Of a DNA stretch of 33,644 nucleotides, positions 1-7,778 are shown piece by piece (positions within the stretch are counted from its first letter, which is position 1; every line of letters begins with the position of its first letter). A model generated the notes under the pieces. It ran no database searches. It saw nothing but the letters and a program-made list of their open reading frames with translations, and had not been told where the DNA came from. A program made the position numbers and the translations under genes. The stretch spans positions 1 to 33,644 of the forward strand of contig JAHBVJ010000053.1 of NCBI GenBank assembly GCA_019637615.1, read 5' to 3'. The DNA comes from Anaerolineae bacterium. Lineage in GTDB: Bacteria > Chloroflexota > Anaerolineae > Aggregatilineales > UBA2796.

Positions 1-427
1 TTTCCGCAACCAGTTCCTTCTGCATTCGCTCGAACTCGAAGTCCATGCGCCCTTGCAGCGGCTCCATGTTGCCCCCTGTGACACTTGCGCCGTAGTCGCG
101 CCAGACGACGCCGCAGAGAATGTGCATGGCAGTGTGAGTCCGCATGAGCTTATGGCGCAGCGTCCAGTCGAGTACACCGTGTACGGCGGTGCCAACATCC
201 GGCAGTTCAGCATTGCCGATGATGTGCAGGTTGACCTTTTCGACCTTGGTGACGGTGTAGACCTGATTGCCTGCCACCAGTTCGCCAACATCATTCGGCT
301 GCCCGCCCCCACCGGGGTAAAACGCGGTGCGGTCAAGGCTAACCGCACGGGTGGCGGGATCGACGGCGGTCACCGTGGCGGTGAACTGCTGCACATAACT
401 ATCGACGTGATAAATAAGCTCGGTCAT
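1..427 (-). CDS. Alanyl-tRNA editing protein AlaX-like, 3' part cut by window edge
   Basis: The leftward frame opens at ATG 427 and runs off the window start without a stop, giving about 142 residues. Visible are the TAFYPGGGGQP motif and, further on, MRTHTAMHIL, whose HxxxH pair is the zinc-binding signature of the editing domain of alanyl- and threonyl-tRNA synthetases. A GGxMEPLQGRMDF segment, also typical of the domain, follows. Free-standing AlaX proteins hydrolyse Ser or Gly wrongly attached to tRNA-Ala in the cytoplasm. A GGAAAG stretch sits a few bases before the ATG. The downstream Cys/His zinc ligands lie outside the window, so catalytic competence cannot be checked. The order of motifs near the N-terminus, with no synthetase domain before them, argues for AlaX rather than full-length AlaRS. 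The gene lies about 100 bases downstream of RNase J on the same strand. Confidence 0.85.
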   Translation of the reverse strand, partial: MTELIYHVDSYVQQFTATVTAVDPATRAVSLDRTAFYPGGGGQPNDVGELVAGNQVYTVTKVEKVNLHIIGNAELPDVGTAVHGVLDWTLRHKLMRTHTAMHILCGVVWRDYGASVTGGNMEPLQGRMDFEFERMQKELVAE

Positions 428-482
428 AGGGCACTTTCCAGTGATAGTAAAGTACTAGATAGGGGGTGATTATAAGCGCTGC

Positions 483-520
483 TTGCCCCTCTGTGTCCAA
501 CTTGGCGGAGAGAGGGGCAA
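483..520 (-). terminator. Hairpin after RNase J
   Basis: Perfect 10-base arms TTGCCCCTCT (483-492) and AGAGGGGCAA (511-520) enclose an 18-base loop, starting 10 bases past the RNase J stop. No T-run follows on the minus strand, so it may be an imperfect intrinsic terminator or a 3'-end stabiliser. The stem resembles the hairpins at 15966-15994 and 23753-23797. Confidence 0.5.
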
Positions 521-529
521 ACGGTGAGG

Positions 530-2185
530 CTAGACCTCGTTGATGAAGGCGAAGATCATCGGACGGCGTTTGGTTTCGTTGTAAAACAGCTTGCCGAGCG
601 CGTCTTGCACCAATTCATACTTATTGCCGTTGGCGCTGGGGTTTTGTTGCAGCACACGGCGGATGGTCTGGCGGGCGCTATCCATCAGGTCATCTGCATC
701 GCGCAGGAAGACGAAGCCGCGCGAGATGATCTCCGGATCAGCCAGCACTTCACGTGTTCTGCTGTTGATGACAGCGTTGACAACCACGACACCATCACGC
801 GCCAGCGTCTCGCGGTCACGCATCACAGCGGGGCCGATGTCACCGACGCCGGAACCGTCTACAAACACGTAGCCGCCGGGGATGCGGTCACCAACGGTCA
901 TCGTGCCTTTGGCGTCAAACGTCAACATCGTACCGTTCTCGACCACCGCGATATTCTCACGGGGGATGCCGAGTTGTTCGGCTAGATGCGCGTGCGATTT
1001 CAAGTGACGTAGTTCACCGTGAACCGGAATAAAGTACTTTGGACGCACCAAGTTGATGAGTAATTTTTGCTCCTCTTGGCTGGCGTGCCCGGAGACATGC
1101 ACCTGCTCAATCGGATCATAAATGACATTCGCCCCGCGCTGAAAGAGGCGGTTGATGATGCGGTGTACCATTTCTTCGTTGCCGGGGATCGGGTGCGCGG
1201 ACATGATCACCGTGTCACCCTGCTGGATCGACAGCCGATCATGACGCCCCGCCGCGAGACGCCCCAAGACCGCTGACGGTTCGCCCTGTGTGCCCGTCGC
1301 CATGATGACGACTTCCTTGGGCGGGCGTTTGGCGGCCTCATCGAGCGTGATGATCAGATTGGAAGGCAAGTCAAGATAGCCCAAGTTGATCGCCATCTTG
1401 ATGTTGTCCATCATGGTCGCGCCCGCTATCGCCATCTTGCGATCATAGCGCTGCGCCGCCGCCGCCACTTGCTGGATGCGCGAGATCAGCGAGGCAAACG
1501 TTGAAACGATGATGCGTCCTGTCGCTTTACGGAAGACACGATCAAAGGCTTCATCAATCACGCTTTCCGATGGCGTCCAGCCAGCACGATCAGCGTTGGT
1601 GCTGTCGGACAACAGCGCCAGCACGCCGCGTGACGAGAACGAGGCCAGCTTGGCAAAATCGGGAGGCCAGCGGTCAACGGGCGTGTGGTCGAACTTGAAA
1701 TCGCCCGAATGCACGATCAGGCCGACGGGCGTGTTGATGCCTAGCCCAACACCATCGGGGATGCTGTGGCAAACGTGGAACGTCTCGACCTTGAACGGGC
1801 CGAGGTCAAGTGTGTCGCCCGCTTTGAACGTGTACATATCGACGTGTTCGAGCAGCCGCGCTTGGCGCAGTTTGACTTCGAGCAAGCCGCGCGTCAATGG
1901 CGTCGCATAGATCGGCGCGCGGAACGCACCAGCGACATGAGCGATGGCTCCGGTATGATCTTCGTGACCGTGTGTCACGATGATCGCTCTGAAATTCAGG
2001 TTGGTTTGTTGGGAAAAATGACGGAAGTCGGGGATGATGTAGTCGATCCCCAGCATGTCATTCTCTGGAAACATGATCCCTGCATCGATCAAGATGACGT
2101 CGTTGCCATATTGCATCGCCGTCATGTTTTTTCCGATTTCCCCCAACCCTCCCAGTGGGATCACCTGAAGTGGGGTAGTAGCCAT
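530..2185 (-). CDS. rnj: Ribonuclease J
   Basis: This is a metallo-beta-lactamase/beta-CASP ribonuclease of the RNase J family, which performs 5'-3' exonuclease and endonuclease steps in RNA processing and decay. With the start chosen here (551 residues) the zinc motif HGHEDH is at residues 72-77. A third histidine lies near 140 (HSIPDG) and the bridging aspartate near 162 (SGDFKFD). The beta-CASP part contains the GTQGEPSA and SAHPIPGNE motifs, and HVSGHAS with PVHGE follow before the C-terminal domain. The length matches the family. An in-frame ATG at 2215 lies upstream, but the only good ribosome site (GGAGGT) falls between it and the ATG at 2185, which begins MATTPLQVIPLGG, so 2185 is preferred. 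The gene follows the cold-shock-like gene on the same strand with a hairpin between them. Confidence 0.95.
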   Translation of the reverse strand: MATTPLQVIPLGGLGEIGKNMTAMQYGNDVILIDAGIMFPENDMLGIDYIIPDFRHFSQQTNLNFRAIIVTHGHEDHTGAIAHVAGAFRAPIYATPLTRGLLEVKLRQARLLEHVDMYTFKAGDTLDLGPFKVETFHVCHSIPDGVGLGINTPVGLIVHSGDFKFDHTPVDRWPPDFAKLASFSSRGVLALLSDSTNADRAGWTPSESVIDEAFDRVFRKATGRIIVSTFASLISRIQQVAAAAQRYDRKMAIAGATMMDNIKMAINLGYLDLPSNLIITLDEAAKRPPKEVVIMATGTQGEPSAVLGRLAAGRHDRLSIQQGDTVIMSAHPIPGNEEMVHRIINRLFQRGANVIYDPIEQVHVSGHASQEEQKLLINLVRPKYFIPVHGELRHLKSHAHLAEQLGIPRENIAVVENGTMLTFDAKGTMTVGDRIPGGYVFVDGSGVGDIGPAVMRDRETLARDGVVVVNAVINSRTREVLADPEIISRGFVFLRDADDLMDSARQTIRRVLQQNPSANGNKYELVQDALGKLFYNETKRRPMIFAFINEV

Positions 2186-2240
2186 GTTGTTATATAGACC
2201 TCCATGATAAGTCAATGGTTGATTTTAGCATAACGCGTAA

Positions 2241-2273
2241 ATGCCCGCGCAGAAACCACCTGCCTGCGGGCAT
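2241..2273 (-). terminator. Hairpin between the cold-shock-like gene and RNase J
   Basis: The arms ATGCCCGC (2241-2248) and GCGGGCAT (2266-2273) are perfect. Inside them GCAG (2249-2252) pairs with CTGC (2260-2263), leaving a two-base bulge. It lies about 95 bases beyond the stop of the upstream leftward gene and about 55 bases before the RNase J start, so it could end the first transcript or act as an RNase J leader structure. Confidence 0.45.
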
Positions 2274-2366
2274 CTAAGTTCAAGGTTGTTTGTCGTGGGC
2301 GTTCAGCCCTCTGTGATCGATTATCAGCGTATCGAGTCAGTTGTCAATATACAGTTTTACAGATGG

Positions 2367-2585
2367 TTAGCAACGGATGACGTGAACCGCCGTCAGGCCA
2401 CGTGGACTCTGTTCGAGATCGAAGGCCACACGGTCGCCATAATTCAGGTTGCGGACGCCCTCGCCCTGAATCGCGGAGTAGCGCACATACGCTTGCTCAC
2501 CCGATTCCATTACGATGACGCCAAGACCGCGTGTCCTGTCATATTCACGAACGACGCCCATATGACGCTGAGATAAAGTTGCCAT
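2367..2585 (-). CDS. Small cold-shock-domain-like protein
   Basis: This 72-residue protein has the layout of a single cold-shock (OB-fold) domain that binds single-stranded nucleic acid. The RNP1 position reads RGLGVI where KGFGFI is usual, and the RNP2 position reads AYVRYSAI where VFVHFSAI is usual. The GEGVRNLNYGDRVAFDLEQSPRGLTAVHV tail follows the canonical strand pattern, given here only as a position guide for residues 41-69. Several nucleic-acid-stacking aromatics are replaced, so affinity may be reduced. The start at ATG 2585 is chosen because an AGGGGGT ribosome site precedes it, while the in-frame alternative at 2609 lies upstream of that site. It has a long AT-rich leader region and is followed on the same strand by RNase J; a link to RNA metabolism is plausible but inferred. 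Confidence 0.75.
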   Translation of the reverse strand: MATLSQRHMGVVREYDRTRGLGVIVMESGEQAYVRYSAIQGEGVRNLNYGDRVAFDLEQSPRGLTAVHVIRC

Positions 2586-2956
2586 GTCGTTGATACCCCC
2601 TCTAGGCACTGCTGATTCTAAATTGACAGTGCTATGTAATAGAAAAACTTATTAGTTTATGAACACAACTAAAGACATTCTAATCATAGTCGCGTTGAAA
2701 GTCAACAGATTTACCAGTAAATTTCGTACAAGATGCACAAAATTCATAATCATTATACATAAGAAAGCGTAAAGGCTCAATGGATAGCTAACGATTGTGT
2801 CTCTTCTGTAATCGGTTGTTATGGGGACTGTGAGCGTAAGAACAGGTTTGACAAACAAGTTGAGATTTCTTGCGAATTGGTCAACAATGACAACAGATAT
2901 TTCAACTTAAAACAACGATAATTAGTTGTTAGGAATAAGAGCAAGGAGTTTTTACG
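2586..2956. other. AT-rich divergent intergenic region
   Basis: This 371-base gap separates the leftward cold-shock-like gene from the rightward IMPDH-like gene and must hold both promoters. A TTGACA is seen at 2848-2853 on the plus strand, but the matching -10 position reads TGCGAA, which is weak. A small dyad, AACAAC (2911-2916) and GTTGTT (2925-2930), lies 26 bases before the IMPDH-like start. I see no convincing gene here; the short open frames are AT-rich and lack ribosome sites. Confidence 0.5.
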
Positions 2957-4456
2957 ATGGTCAATCAGCAACTGGCCTCGATTAGCTTTGAAGAACTGTT
3001 GGAACCCTCCAATGCAGAAGCGTATATCAACGCCAAACTTGAACCGTTTGAGCGTGATGTGGATGAATATCTGCGTCCGTGGCGACGAGAGGCGATGGAG
3101 CATCCCTATCCTAGTCAAGGGCTGCTGCGCACGCAATATGACGATCTGGATTACGCGGGTCAGGTACAGTTTCCTGAAGAACGTCTCGTGGAAATCCTCC
3201 GCGTCCGTTCGTACTTGCTCGACATTTTTAACCATCCTGACCGCATCGCCGCCCTAAAGCAGGAAACCGCCGCCAAGCGTGGGAAACTGCCCGCCATAGA
3301 ATCCGATGCGATTGCCTACATGCAAAAGCAAGGTGTTTCCGTGAGTATTGGCGACCTCGGCGCGGTGGTCAGCTATCCACAAGCGGGCGAGGATCGCATC
3401 AGCCGGAAGAAGCGCCTGCGCGAAGGGCCGTTCGTCAAGATCGGGCGCAGCGCACATTCGCCATTCGTCGGTTCCGCCATGCCGGACGTGTTCGGCAGCG
3501 TGCCCGCCATCGCGACGATGGCTGCCAGCCAATCGCTGGTGTGCATCCCGCGCAACAGCCGTTTCGTGGACATCGAGCGTCAGGCCGACCTCGCCACGTC
3601 TGCCATCGAATGGCTGCGCAACGAGCCGATCTTGCAGGGTCGCCCCGACGCTGATGAACTGCTGGCGCTGTGGACGAGCAACCTGATCGGGACGGTTGAG
3701 GCCTCGCCTGATAAAGCGCTGCGCCGCGCGGAGGCACTGTATAAGCGCGGAATTCGCAAGTTCAGGCCGTATTCGCCCGAACCCGGCCCCGGCCCCGAAC
3801 AGACCACCGCCGCCTTGCGCAAAGCGTTTGGCGAGGAGATCGAATTATTCGTCGGGCAGATCGTGGATGTGCCACAGGCGATCCGCGTCGAGGAAGCGGG
3901 CGCAGACGCGTTGTACGTTGGGATCGGCGGCGGCGGGCGCTGCAAAACTGGCCCCCGCAGCGGGACGGTGATCGACTGGCCTGAATTGGTCTTCGGACTG
4001 CGCGGCAAGACTTCGTTGCCCGTGATCGTGGAAGGCGGCGCAAGCGAATACGTGGCGGAAACGCTGCTGGCGGGCGCATCGGGCATCGGCGTGTCGCGCA
4101 TGGCGGCGGGTGGCACTATCGAATCTCCCGGCGGTGCGAAGTTCTACTCGGATAGCCACGGCAAGCTGTTCAAGCCGTATGGTGGCGAGGCGTCATCGCG
4201 CACGAAGGTGCTGGAAGGCAAGATGCTGGCATTCGGCATTCCGATGTTCCCTGAAGGCGAGACCACGCCCGCGTTCGTCCAGAAGCAGCAGCCGACCGTC
4301 GCGCTGAATTTGCACCAACTGTGCGAAGCTGCCGTGCTGGCGCTGGTGTTCCGTGGCGTGAGCGATATTAACGCCCTGCAATCGCTCGATCCGTCGCCGC
4401 TGCGCATCAAGACGACGGCGGGCAACCAGATTCAGCGTCCGCACGAGCACCTGTAG
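2957..4456 (+). CDS. Divergent IMP dehydrogenase/GMP reductase-family TIM barrel protein
   Basis: This 499-residue protein resembles the purine-nucleotide oxidoreductases IMPDH and GMPR, which convert IMP to XMP or GMP to IMP. The catalytic loop reads GIGGGGRCKT at about 322-331, keeping the nucleophilic cysteine (C329) in the register of the usual GIGPGSxCTT. It continues with VIVEGGASEY (residues 356-365), LLAGASGIGVSRMAAGG (370-386) and IESPGGAKFY, matching the phosphate-binding and post-barrel segments. PEGETTPAFV (432-441) resembles the usual EGxxxxV stretch. There is no CBS domain pair, the first 150 residues are unusual for the family, and the IMPDH flap Arg-Tyr is not seen. The exact reaction is therefore uncertain. 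The start is supported by AAGGAG eight bases upstream. It may be co-transcribed with the nucleosidase-like gene downstream. Confidence 0.7.
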   Translation: MVNQQLASISFEELLEPSNAEAYINAKLEPFERDVDEYLRPWRREAMEHPYPSQGLLRTQYDDLDYAGQVQFPEERLVEILRVRSYLLDIFNHPDRIAALKQETAAKRGKLPAIESDAIAYMQKQGVSVSIGDLGAVVSYPQAGEDRISRKKRLREGPFVKIGRSAHSPFVGSAMPDVFGSVPAIATMAASQSLVCIPRNSRFVDIERQADLATSAIEWLRNEPILQGRPDADELLALWTSNLIGTVEASPDKALRRAEALYKRGIRKFRPYSPEPGPGPEQTTAALRKAFGEEIELFVGQIVDVPQAIRVEEAGADALYVGIGGGGRCKTGPRSGTVIDWPELVFGLRGKTSLPVIVEGGASEYVAETLLAGASGIGVSRMAAGGTIESPGGAKFYSDSHGKLFKPYGGEASSRTKVLEGKMLAFGIPMFPEGETTPAFVQKQQPTVALNLHQLCEAAVLALVFRGVSDINALQSLDPSPLRIKTTAGNQIQRPHEHL

Positions 4457-4461
4457 AAGAA

Positions 4462-4489
4462 AGTGCTTAGTCCTGAGTGCTTAGTAGAA
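4462..4489 (+). repeat. Heptamer tandem repeat
   Basis: Four consecutive 7-base units read AGTGCTT, AGTCCTG, AGTGCTT and AGTAGAA, starting six bases after the IMPDH-like stop. They look like the short tandem heptamer repeats found between genes in some cyanobacteria and other bacteria. Confidence 0.5.
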
Positions 4490-4507
4490 GACACTAATAC
4501 GGTTTCT

Positions 4508-4550
4508 GGGCTATCGAATGGTTTGTCCGAAAACAACGTTAAGATAGCCC
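4508..4550 (+). terminator. Possible hairpin after the IMPDH-like gene
   Basis: The arms GGGCTATC (4508-4515) and GATAGCCC (4543-4550) pair perfectly around a 27-base loop. It sits between two rightward genes, 24 bases before the next start. The long loop and lack of a T-run make its role uncertain; it could be a leader structure for the next gene. Confidence 0.3.
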
Positions 4551-4573
4551 CATACCTATTCACACGATAGTAG

Positions 4574-6265
4574 ATGAACGAAAATCCCGGAAGCGATAAC
4601 AAGGACACGCACAGCGATCAGACGGTAGAGCCTGCCGCGCTGCCGCGTATCCTACTGATTTCCGCGATGCAAGAAGAACTCGATCCGCTGTGGGAACTGT
4701 CACAATTCGCGTGGAGCGACCTCCGCGAACAGGGCGACGCGATCTGGTATCGGTCTTGCGTTCATGATGGCTACGAACTCATTTCCGCATGTGCTGGCGA
4801 AATGGGGCTGACGGCGACCTCGATCCTGCAAACAAAGCTCATCCTCCAATGGCGACCTATCCTCGTGGTCATGATCGGCATCTGCGGCGGGCTGGCAGAT
4901 GCGGGGATCGCGGTTTCGGATGTGATATTTTCCACAGCGGCGCTCCAGTATCAGACGGGTAAACTGCTTGACAACAAGCTGATCTCCAAGGTCAGAGAAG
5001 TCAGCGCCAATCCTGCGCTCGTCAATCTCGTCCAGCAATTCATCGCTGCACACGATGGCGAAATGCGGATCAAGTACGGCGACGACCGTCCTGAGACAAA
5101 TCCGAAGTTGTTTACGGGTGCCTATGCATCCGCCGATCTGGTGGTGAAAGACAGCCAGAAATTCGATGAGGCGCTCCACGCGGGAGAAGATGTCAAAGCG
5201 CTGGATATGGAAGGCTTTGCCGCCATGTATACCGCGCAAGAACTCCATGTGCCGTTCGGCAGTTTGATCGTGAAAAGCGTGTCTGACCATGCCGACAAAG
5301 ATAAGACGAAGTTGTATCGCGAGTTCGTCAAGTTCACCTCGACCAGCGTGGCAGTGAAGTTTCTGACCGAAGCATTCATGCCATGGCACAAGCAGCAGAC
5401 TACCAACATGATGAACGTGCCGAGCGTCCGTTCGTCCGGTGGGCGGCGTGCAGAACCGCGCATTCTGGTCATCTGTGGGGAACAATTGGCCTTTGAATAT
5501 CTCAAGCATTCCGGGCTGCGCTGGAAAACCCGCGATATGAGCACCATCTATCCGCAACTCGTCCTCACGACGCATATTCGGAACGTCTCGATTGTGGCGA
5601 CTTCGCTGCTAGCGGGGCGCACCGGGTTGGTAGAGGGCGCGATGCGAACCACCATGCTCGTGCGCTACTGGCAGCCAACGATGGCGATCCTGATCGGTTC
5701 GTGCGGCGGCTTCAAGAACTATACTAAGCTAGGCGATCTGGTGATCGCCAGCCGTGCGTTCCATTACCAGTTCGGCGGCTTCAAGGAAAGCGAATTGCAG
5801 GCCGAGATTCGATCCGTCGATTTGATTGACCGGATTCGAGGCTATCTTCAGGCTATCTCCGCCACCTACATCAGCACGCTGGTGAAGCGGGCGTACAAAG
5901 GCTTCAAGGAGAAGAAATTCTCTAGGAGGCCAACCGAGACGCCAGATTGGCATATTCAGCCCCTCGCCTCCTCTGACCTGTTCATCCGCGATGCCGCGCA
6001 AGTGAGCCGCGTGATTCTGAAGGACCGCAAGACGATTGCCGTCGATATGGAAGGCTACGCGTTTATGCGCTCGATCCAGCATCAGCGGCTACCACTCGGC
6101 GGTCTGATCATCCGCACGGTGGCGAATCACGCCGATATTTTGAAGGGCAAGAGCGTGACTGATTACGCCAACTACTCGTCCGCCTATGTCACCGCCAAGC
6201 TGCTGCATAAATTGGTCGATGTCGTCAACGCTACCAACGACTATTCGTACTCACCGATCGCCTGA
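4574..6265 (+). CDS. Tandem double nucleoside phosphorylase/nucleosidase-fold protein
   Basis: Two copies of the PNP/MTAN nucleosidase fold are fused in 563 residues. Copy one (about 24-268) has AMQEEL (31-36), IGICGGLADAG (101-111), DMEGFA (211-216) and SVSDHAD (235-241), where D238 matches the general acid of 5'-methylthioadenosine/S-adenosylhomocysteine nucleosidase. Copy two (about 294-550) has LIGSCGGF (373-380), GDLVIASRAFHYQFGG (387-402) and DMEGYA (491-496), but reads TVANHAD (515-521), so Asn518 replaces the catalytic Asp. Its N-terminal Glu motif is also not recognisable. Copy one could cleave adenosine- or purine-type nucleosides; copy two looks catalytically altered. No signal peptide or membrane segment is seen, so it is probably cytosolic. 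The ribosome site is weak. It converges with meaB, only 12 bases away. Confidence 0.85.
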   Translation: MNENPGSDNKDTHSDQTVEPAALPRILLISAMQEELDPLWELSQFAWSDLREQGDAIWYRSCVHDGYELISACAGEMGLTATSILQTKLILQWRPILVVMIGICGGLADAGIAVSDVIFSTAALQYQTGKLLDNKLISKVREVSANPALVNLVQQFIAAHDGEMRIKYGDDRPETNPKLFTGAYASADLVVKDSQKFDEALHAGEDVKALDMEGFAAMYTAQELHVPFGSLIVKSVSDHADKDKTKLYREFVKFTSTSVAVKFLTEAFMPWHKQQTTNMMNVPSVRSSGGRRAEPRILVICGEQLAFEYLKHSGLRWKTRDMSTIYPQLVLTTHIRNVSIVATSLLAGRTGLVEGAMRTTMLVRYWQPTMAILIGSCGGFKNYTKLGDLVIASRAFHYQFGGFKESELQAEIRSVDLIDRIRGYLQAISATYISTLVKRAYKGFKEKKFSRRPTETPDWHIQPLASSDLFIRDAAQVSRVILKDRKTIAVDMEGYAFMRSIQHQRLPLGGLIIRTVANHADILKGKSVTDYANYSSAYVTAKLLHKLVDVVNATNDYSYSPIA

Positions 6266-6277
6266 GATCAATACGGC

Positions 6278-7285
6278 TCACGGCAAGCTAGACGTGTGAT
6301 CCAAGAGGCGCGAGACGGCTTCGGACAAGCTGAGTCGGCGCTGCGAGACCTGCGCAATCACGGCTTGAATGGCGGCGGGATCGGCGGTGGCGAGAAGGCG
6401 CTGCAACAACGCCTCGCGCAGCCGATCCGCGAGTTCTAGCTCGATGCGGATTTGCTCGCGCACGCTGAGTACGCCCGTTTGCCGCAAATACTGGCGGTGG
6501 GCGGCGATTTTCTCCGCCAATTCCACGATGCCTTTATCTTCCGCCGCGACGGTTTGCAAGATGGGCGGCTGCCAAGCGGTGGCCTCATCGGGGAGTGGGA
6601 CGGCAGGAACCGTGCGCAGCGTTCCATGATGGTTCACGCGCTCAACACGATGACCGAGATCGAGCATCGCACGCAGCGCCCGCACGGTGTTGTCCACGCC
6701 GGGGTGGTCGGCCTTGTTGACGACCAGAATATCCGCGATCTCCAAGATGCCCGCTTTGATGGCCTGTACATCGTCGCCCAAACCGGGGGCTTCGATCACA
6801 AGCGTGGTGTGTGCCAGCCGCGCCACATCGACCTCGCTCTGACCCGCGCCGACGGTCTCGATCAGGATGACATCAAAGCCAGCTGCATCGAACACGGTGA
6901 CGAGATCGCCCGTTGCCCGCGCCAAGCCGCCCAAACTGCCACGAGTCGCCATGCTGCGCACAAAAACGCCGGGATCGCCCGACAGATCGCGCATACGGAT
7001 GCGATCACCAAGAATCGCGCCCCCCGTGAAGGGGCTGGTTGGATCGACGGCGACGATGGCGACGGTGCGCCCTTGCTGGCGATAGTACTTGGTGAGCGCA
7101 TTGACCAGCGTGCTTTTGCCCGTTCCCGGCGCGCCGGTGACGCCGATGATGTGCGCTTGGCCTGTGTGCGGGTAAATGGCGGCGATCTCGGCAGCGGCTT
7201 GACCGTTTTCTGTTTTCGTCAGCAAACGAGAGAGTTGGCGGCGGTTGGCGCGGAGGCTTTGCACAAGGTCAGTTGGATCGGGCAC
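6278..7285 (-). CDS. meaB: Methylmalonyl-CoA mutase-associated GTPase MeaB
   Basis: This 335-residue G3E-family GTPase acts as chaperone for methylmalonyl-CoA mutase, controlling adenosylcobalamin loading and replacing damaged cofactor. It shows the Walker A motif GVTGAPGTGKST, DPTSPFTGGAILGDRIRM, the ETVGAGQSEVDVA switch region and the guanine-specificity motif NKAD. The C-terminal helical tail, used for dimerisation in the family, is present. The start is taken as GTG 7285, which gives MPDPTDLVQSL (initiator Met), because GAGGTGG sits just upstream. The longer frame to 7420 is only the shadow of the upstream gene. It overlaps the end of the cobalamin-binding subunit gene by 17 bases, indicating translational coupling and supporting a joint role. 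Confidence 0.93.
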   Translation of the reverse strand: MPDPTDLVQSLRANRRQLSRLLTKTENGQAAAEIAAIYPHTGQAHIIGVTGAPGTGKSTLVNALTKYYRQQGRTVAIVAVDPTSPFTGGAILGDRIRMRDLSGDPGVFVRSMATRGSLGGLARATGDLVTVFDAAGFDVILIETVGAGQSEVDVARLAHTTLVIEAPGLGDDVQAIKAGILEIADILVVNKADHPGVDNTVRALRAMLDLGHRVERVNHHGTLRTVPAVPLPDEATAWQPPILQTVAAEDKGIVELAEKIAAHRQYLRQTGVLSVREQIRIELELADRLREALLQRLLATADPAAIQAVIAQVSQRRLSLSEAVSRLLDHTSSLP

Positions 7286-7688
7286 GCGCCACCACCTCAC
7301 GGATATGCGTGATGATCGCGTCGGTGTTGGTGCCGGGGCCGAAGACGCCGCTGACGCCCATCTCCTTGAGCGCGGGAATGTCGGCGTCGGGAATGATGCC
7401 GCCGAGCACGATAGGCACATCCGTCATGCCCTGTGCCTTCATCAGTTCCAAGATGCGCGGCGTGATCGCCATATGCGCCCCGCTGAGGATGCTGAGGCCG
7501 ATCACGTCTACGTCTTCTTGCAGCGCGGCGTCTACGATCATCTCCGGCGTCTGGCGTAATCCGGTGTAAATAACCTCCATGCCCGCGTCACGCAGCGCCC
7601 GCGCGATGATCTTCGCGCCACGATCATGCCCGTCGAGGCCGGGTTTGGCGACCAAGACGCGGATTTTGGTTTCTGTCGATTGTGTCAT
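7269..7688 (-). CDS. Methylmalonyl-CoA mutase cobalamin-binding subunit
   Basis: This free-standing B12-binding domain of about 139 residues is the C-terminal or small-subunit part of methylmalonyl-CoA mutase. That enzyme interconverts methylmalonyl-CoA and succinyl-CoA. The signature DGHDRG near the N-terminus supplies the histidine that ligates cobalt, and LSILSGAH and VLGGIIPDAD form the rest of the nucleotide-tail pocket. The large catalytic subunit is not in the window. Such split architecture is known from archaea and several bacteria. The start could be ATG 7688 or GTG 7703; neither has a strong ribosome site, and ATG is preferred. MeaB overlaps its 3' end, so the two are probably one unit, separated from the AT-rich gene upstream by a strong inverted repeat. 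Confidence 0.9.
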   Translation of the reverse strand: MTQSTETKIRVLVAKPGLDGHDRGAKIIARALRDAGMEVIYTGLRQTPEMIVDAALQEDVDVIGLSILSGAHMAITPRILELMKAQGMTDVPIVLGGIIPDADIPALKEMGVSGVFGPGTNTDAIITHIREVVARARSN

Positions 7689-7737
7689 CGGTAAATCTTT
7701 CACTTGGTTACTGAGATGGGAATTTCAAACAAAGCTC

Positions 7738-7778
7738 AAATAACGGACATGTCCGTTTTTGTCCGTTATTTGTCCGTT
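7738..7778 (-). terminator. GTCCGTT repeat cluster forming a strong hairpin
   Basis: AAATAACGGAC (7738-7748) and GTCCGTTATTT (7761-7771) form perfect 11-base arms around a 12-base loop. A nested 16-base perfect palindrome, AACGGACATGTCCGTT, lies at 7742-7757. GTCCGTT occurs three times, at 7751, 7761 and 7772. The cluster overlaps the last codons of the leftward AlbA_2 gene and lies 50 bases before the mutase subunit start. It may terminate the first or serve as an operator for the second. Confidence 0.55.

Noticed and set aside
2652..2858. A 68-codon leftward frame in the AT-rich gap
   Set aside because: Low-complexity hydrophobic reading of AT-rich DNA with no ribosome site; chance frames are expected there.
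7286..7420. Upstream extension of MeaB
   Set aside because: It is an off-frame reading of the cobalamin-binding subunit gene; the GTG at 7285 has its own ribosome site.
7742..7757. The AACGGACATGTCCGTT palindrome as a LexA box
   Set aside because: It does not match the Gram-positive CGAAC-N4-GTTCG or Gram-negative CTGT-N8-ACAG consensus, and no SOS gene is adjacent.
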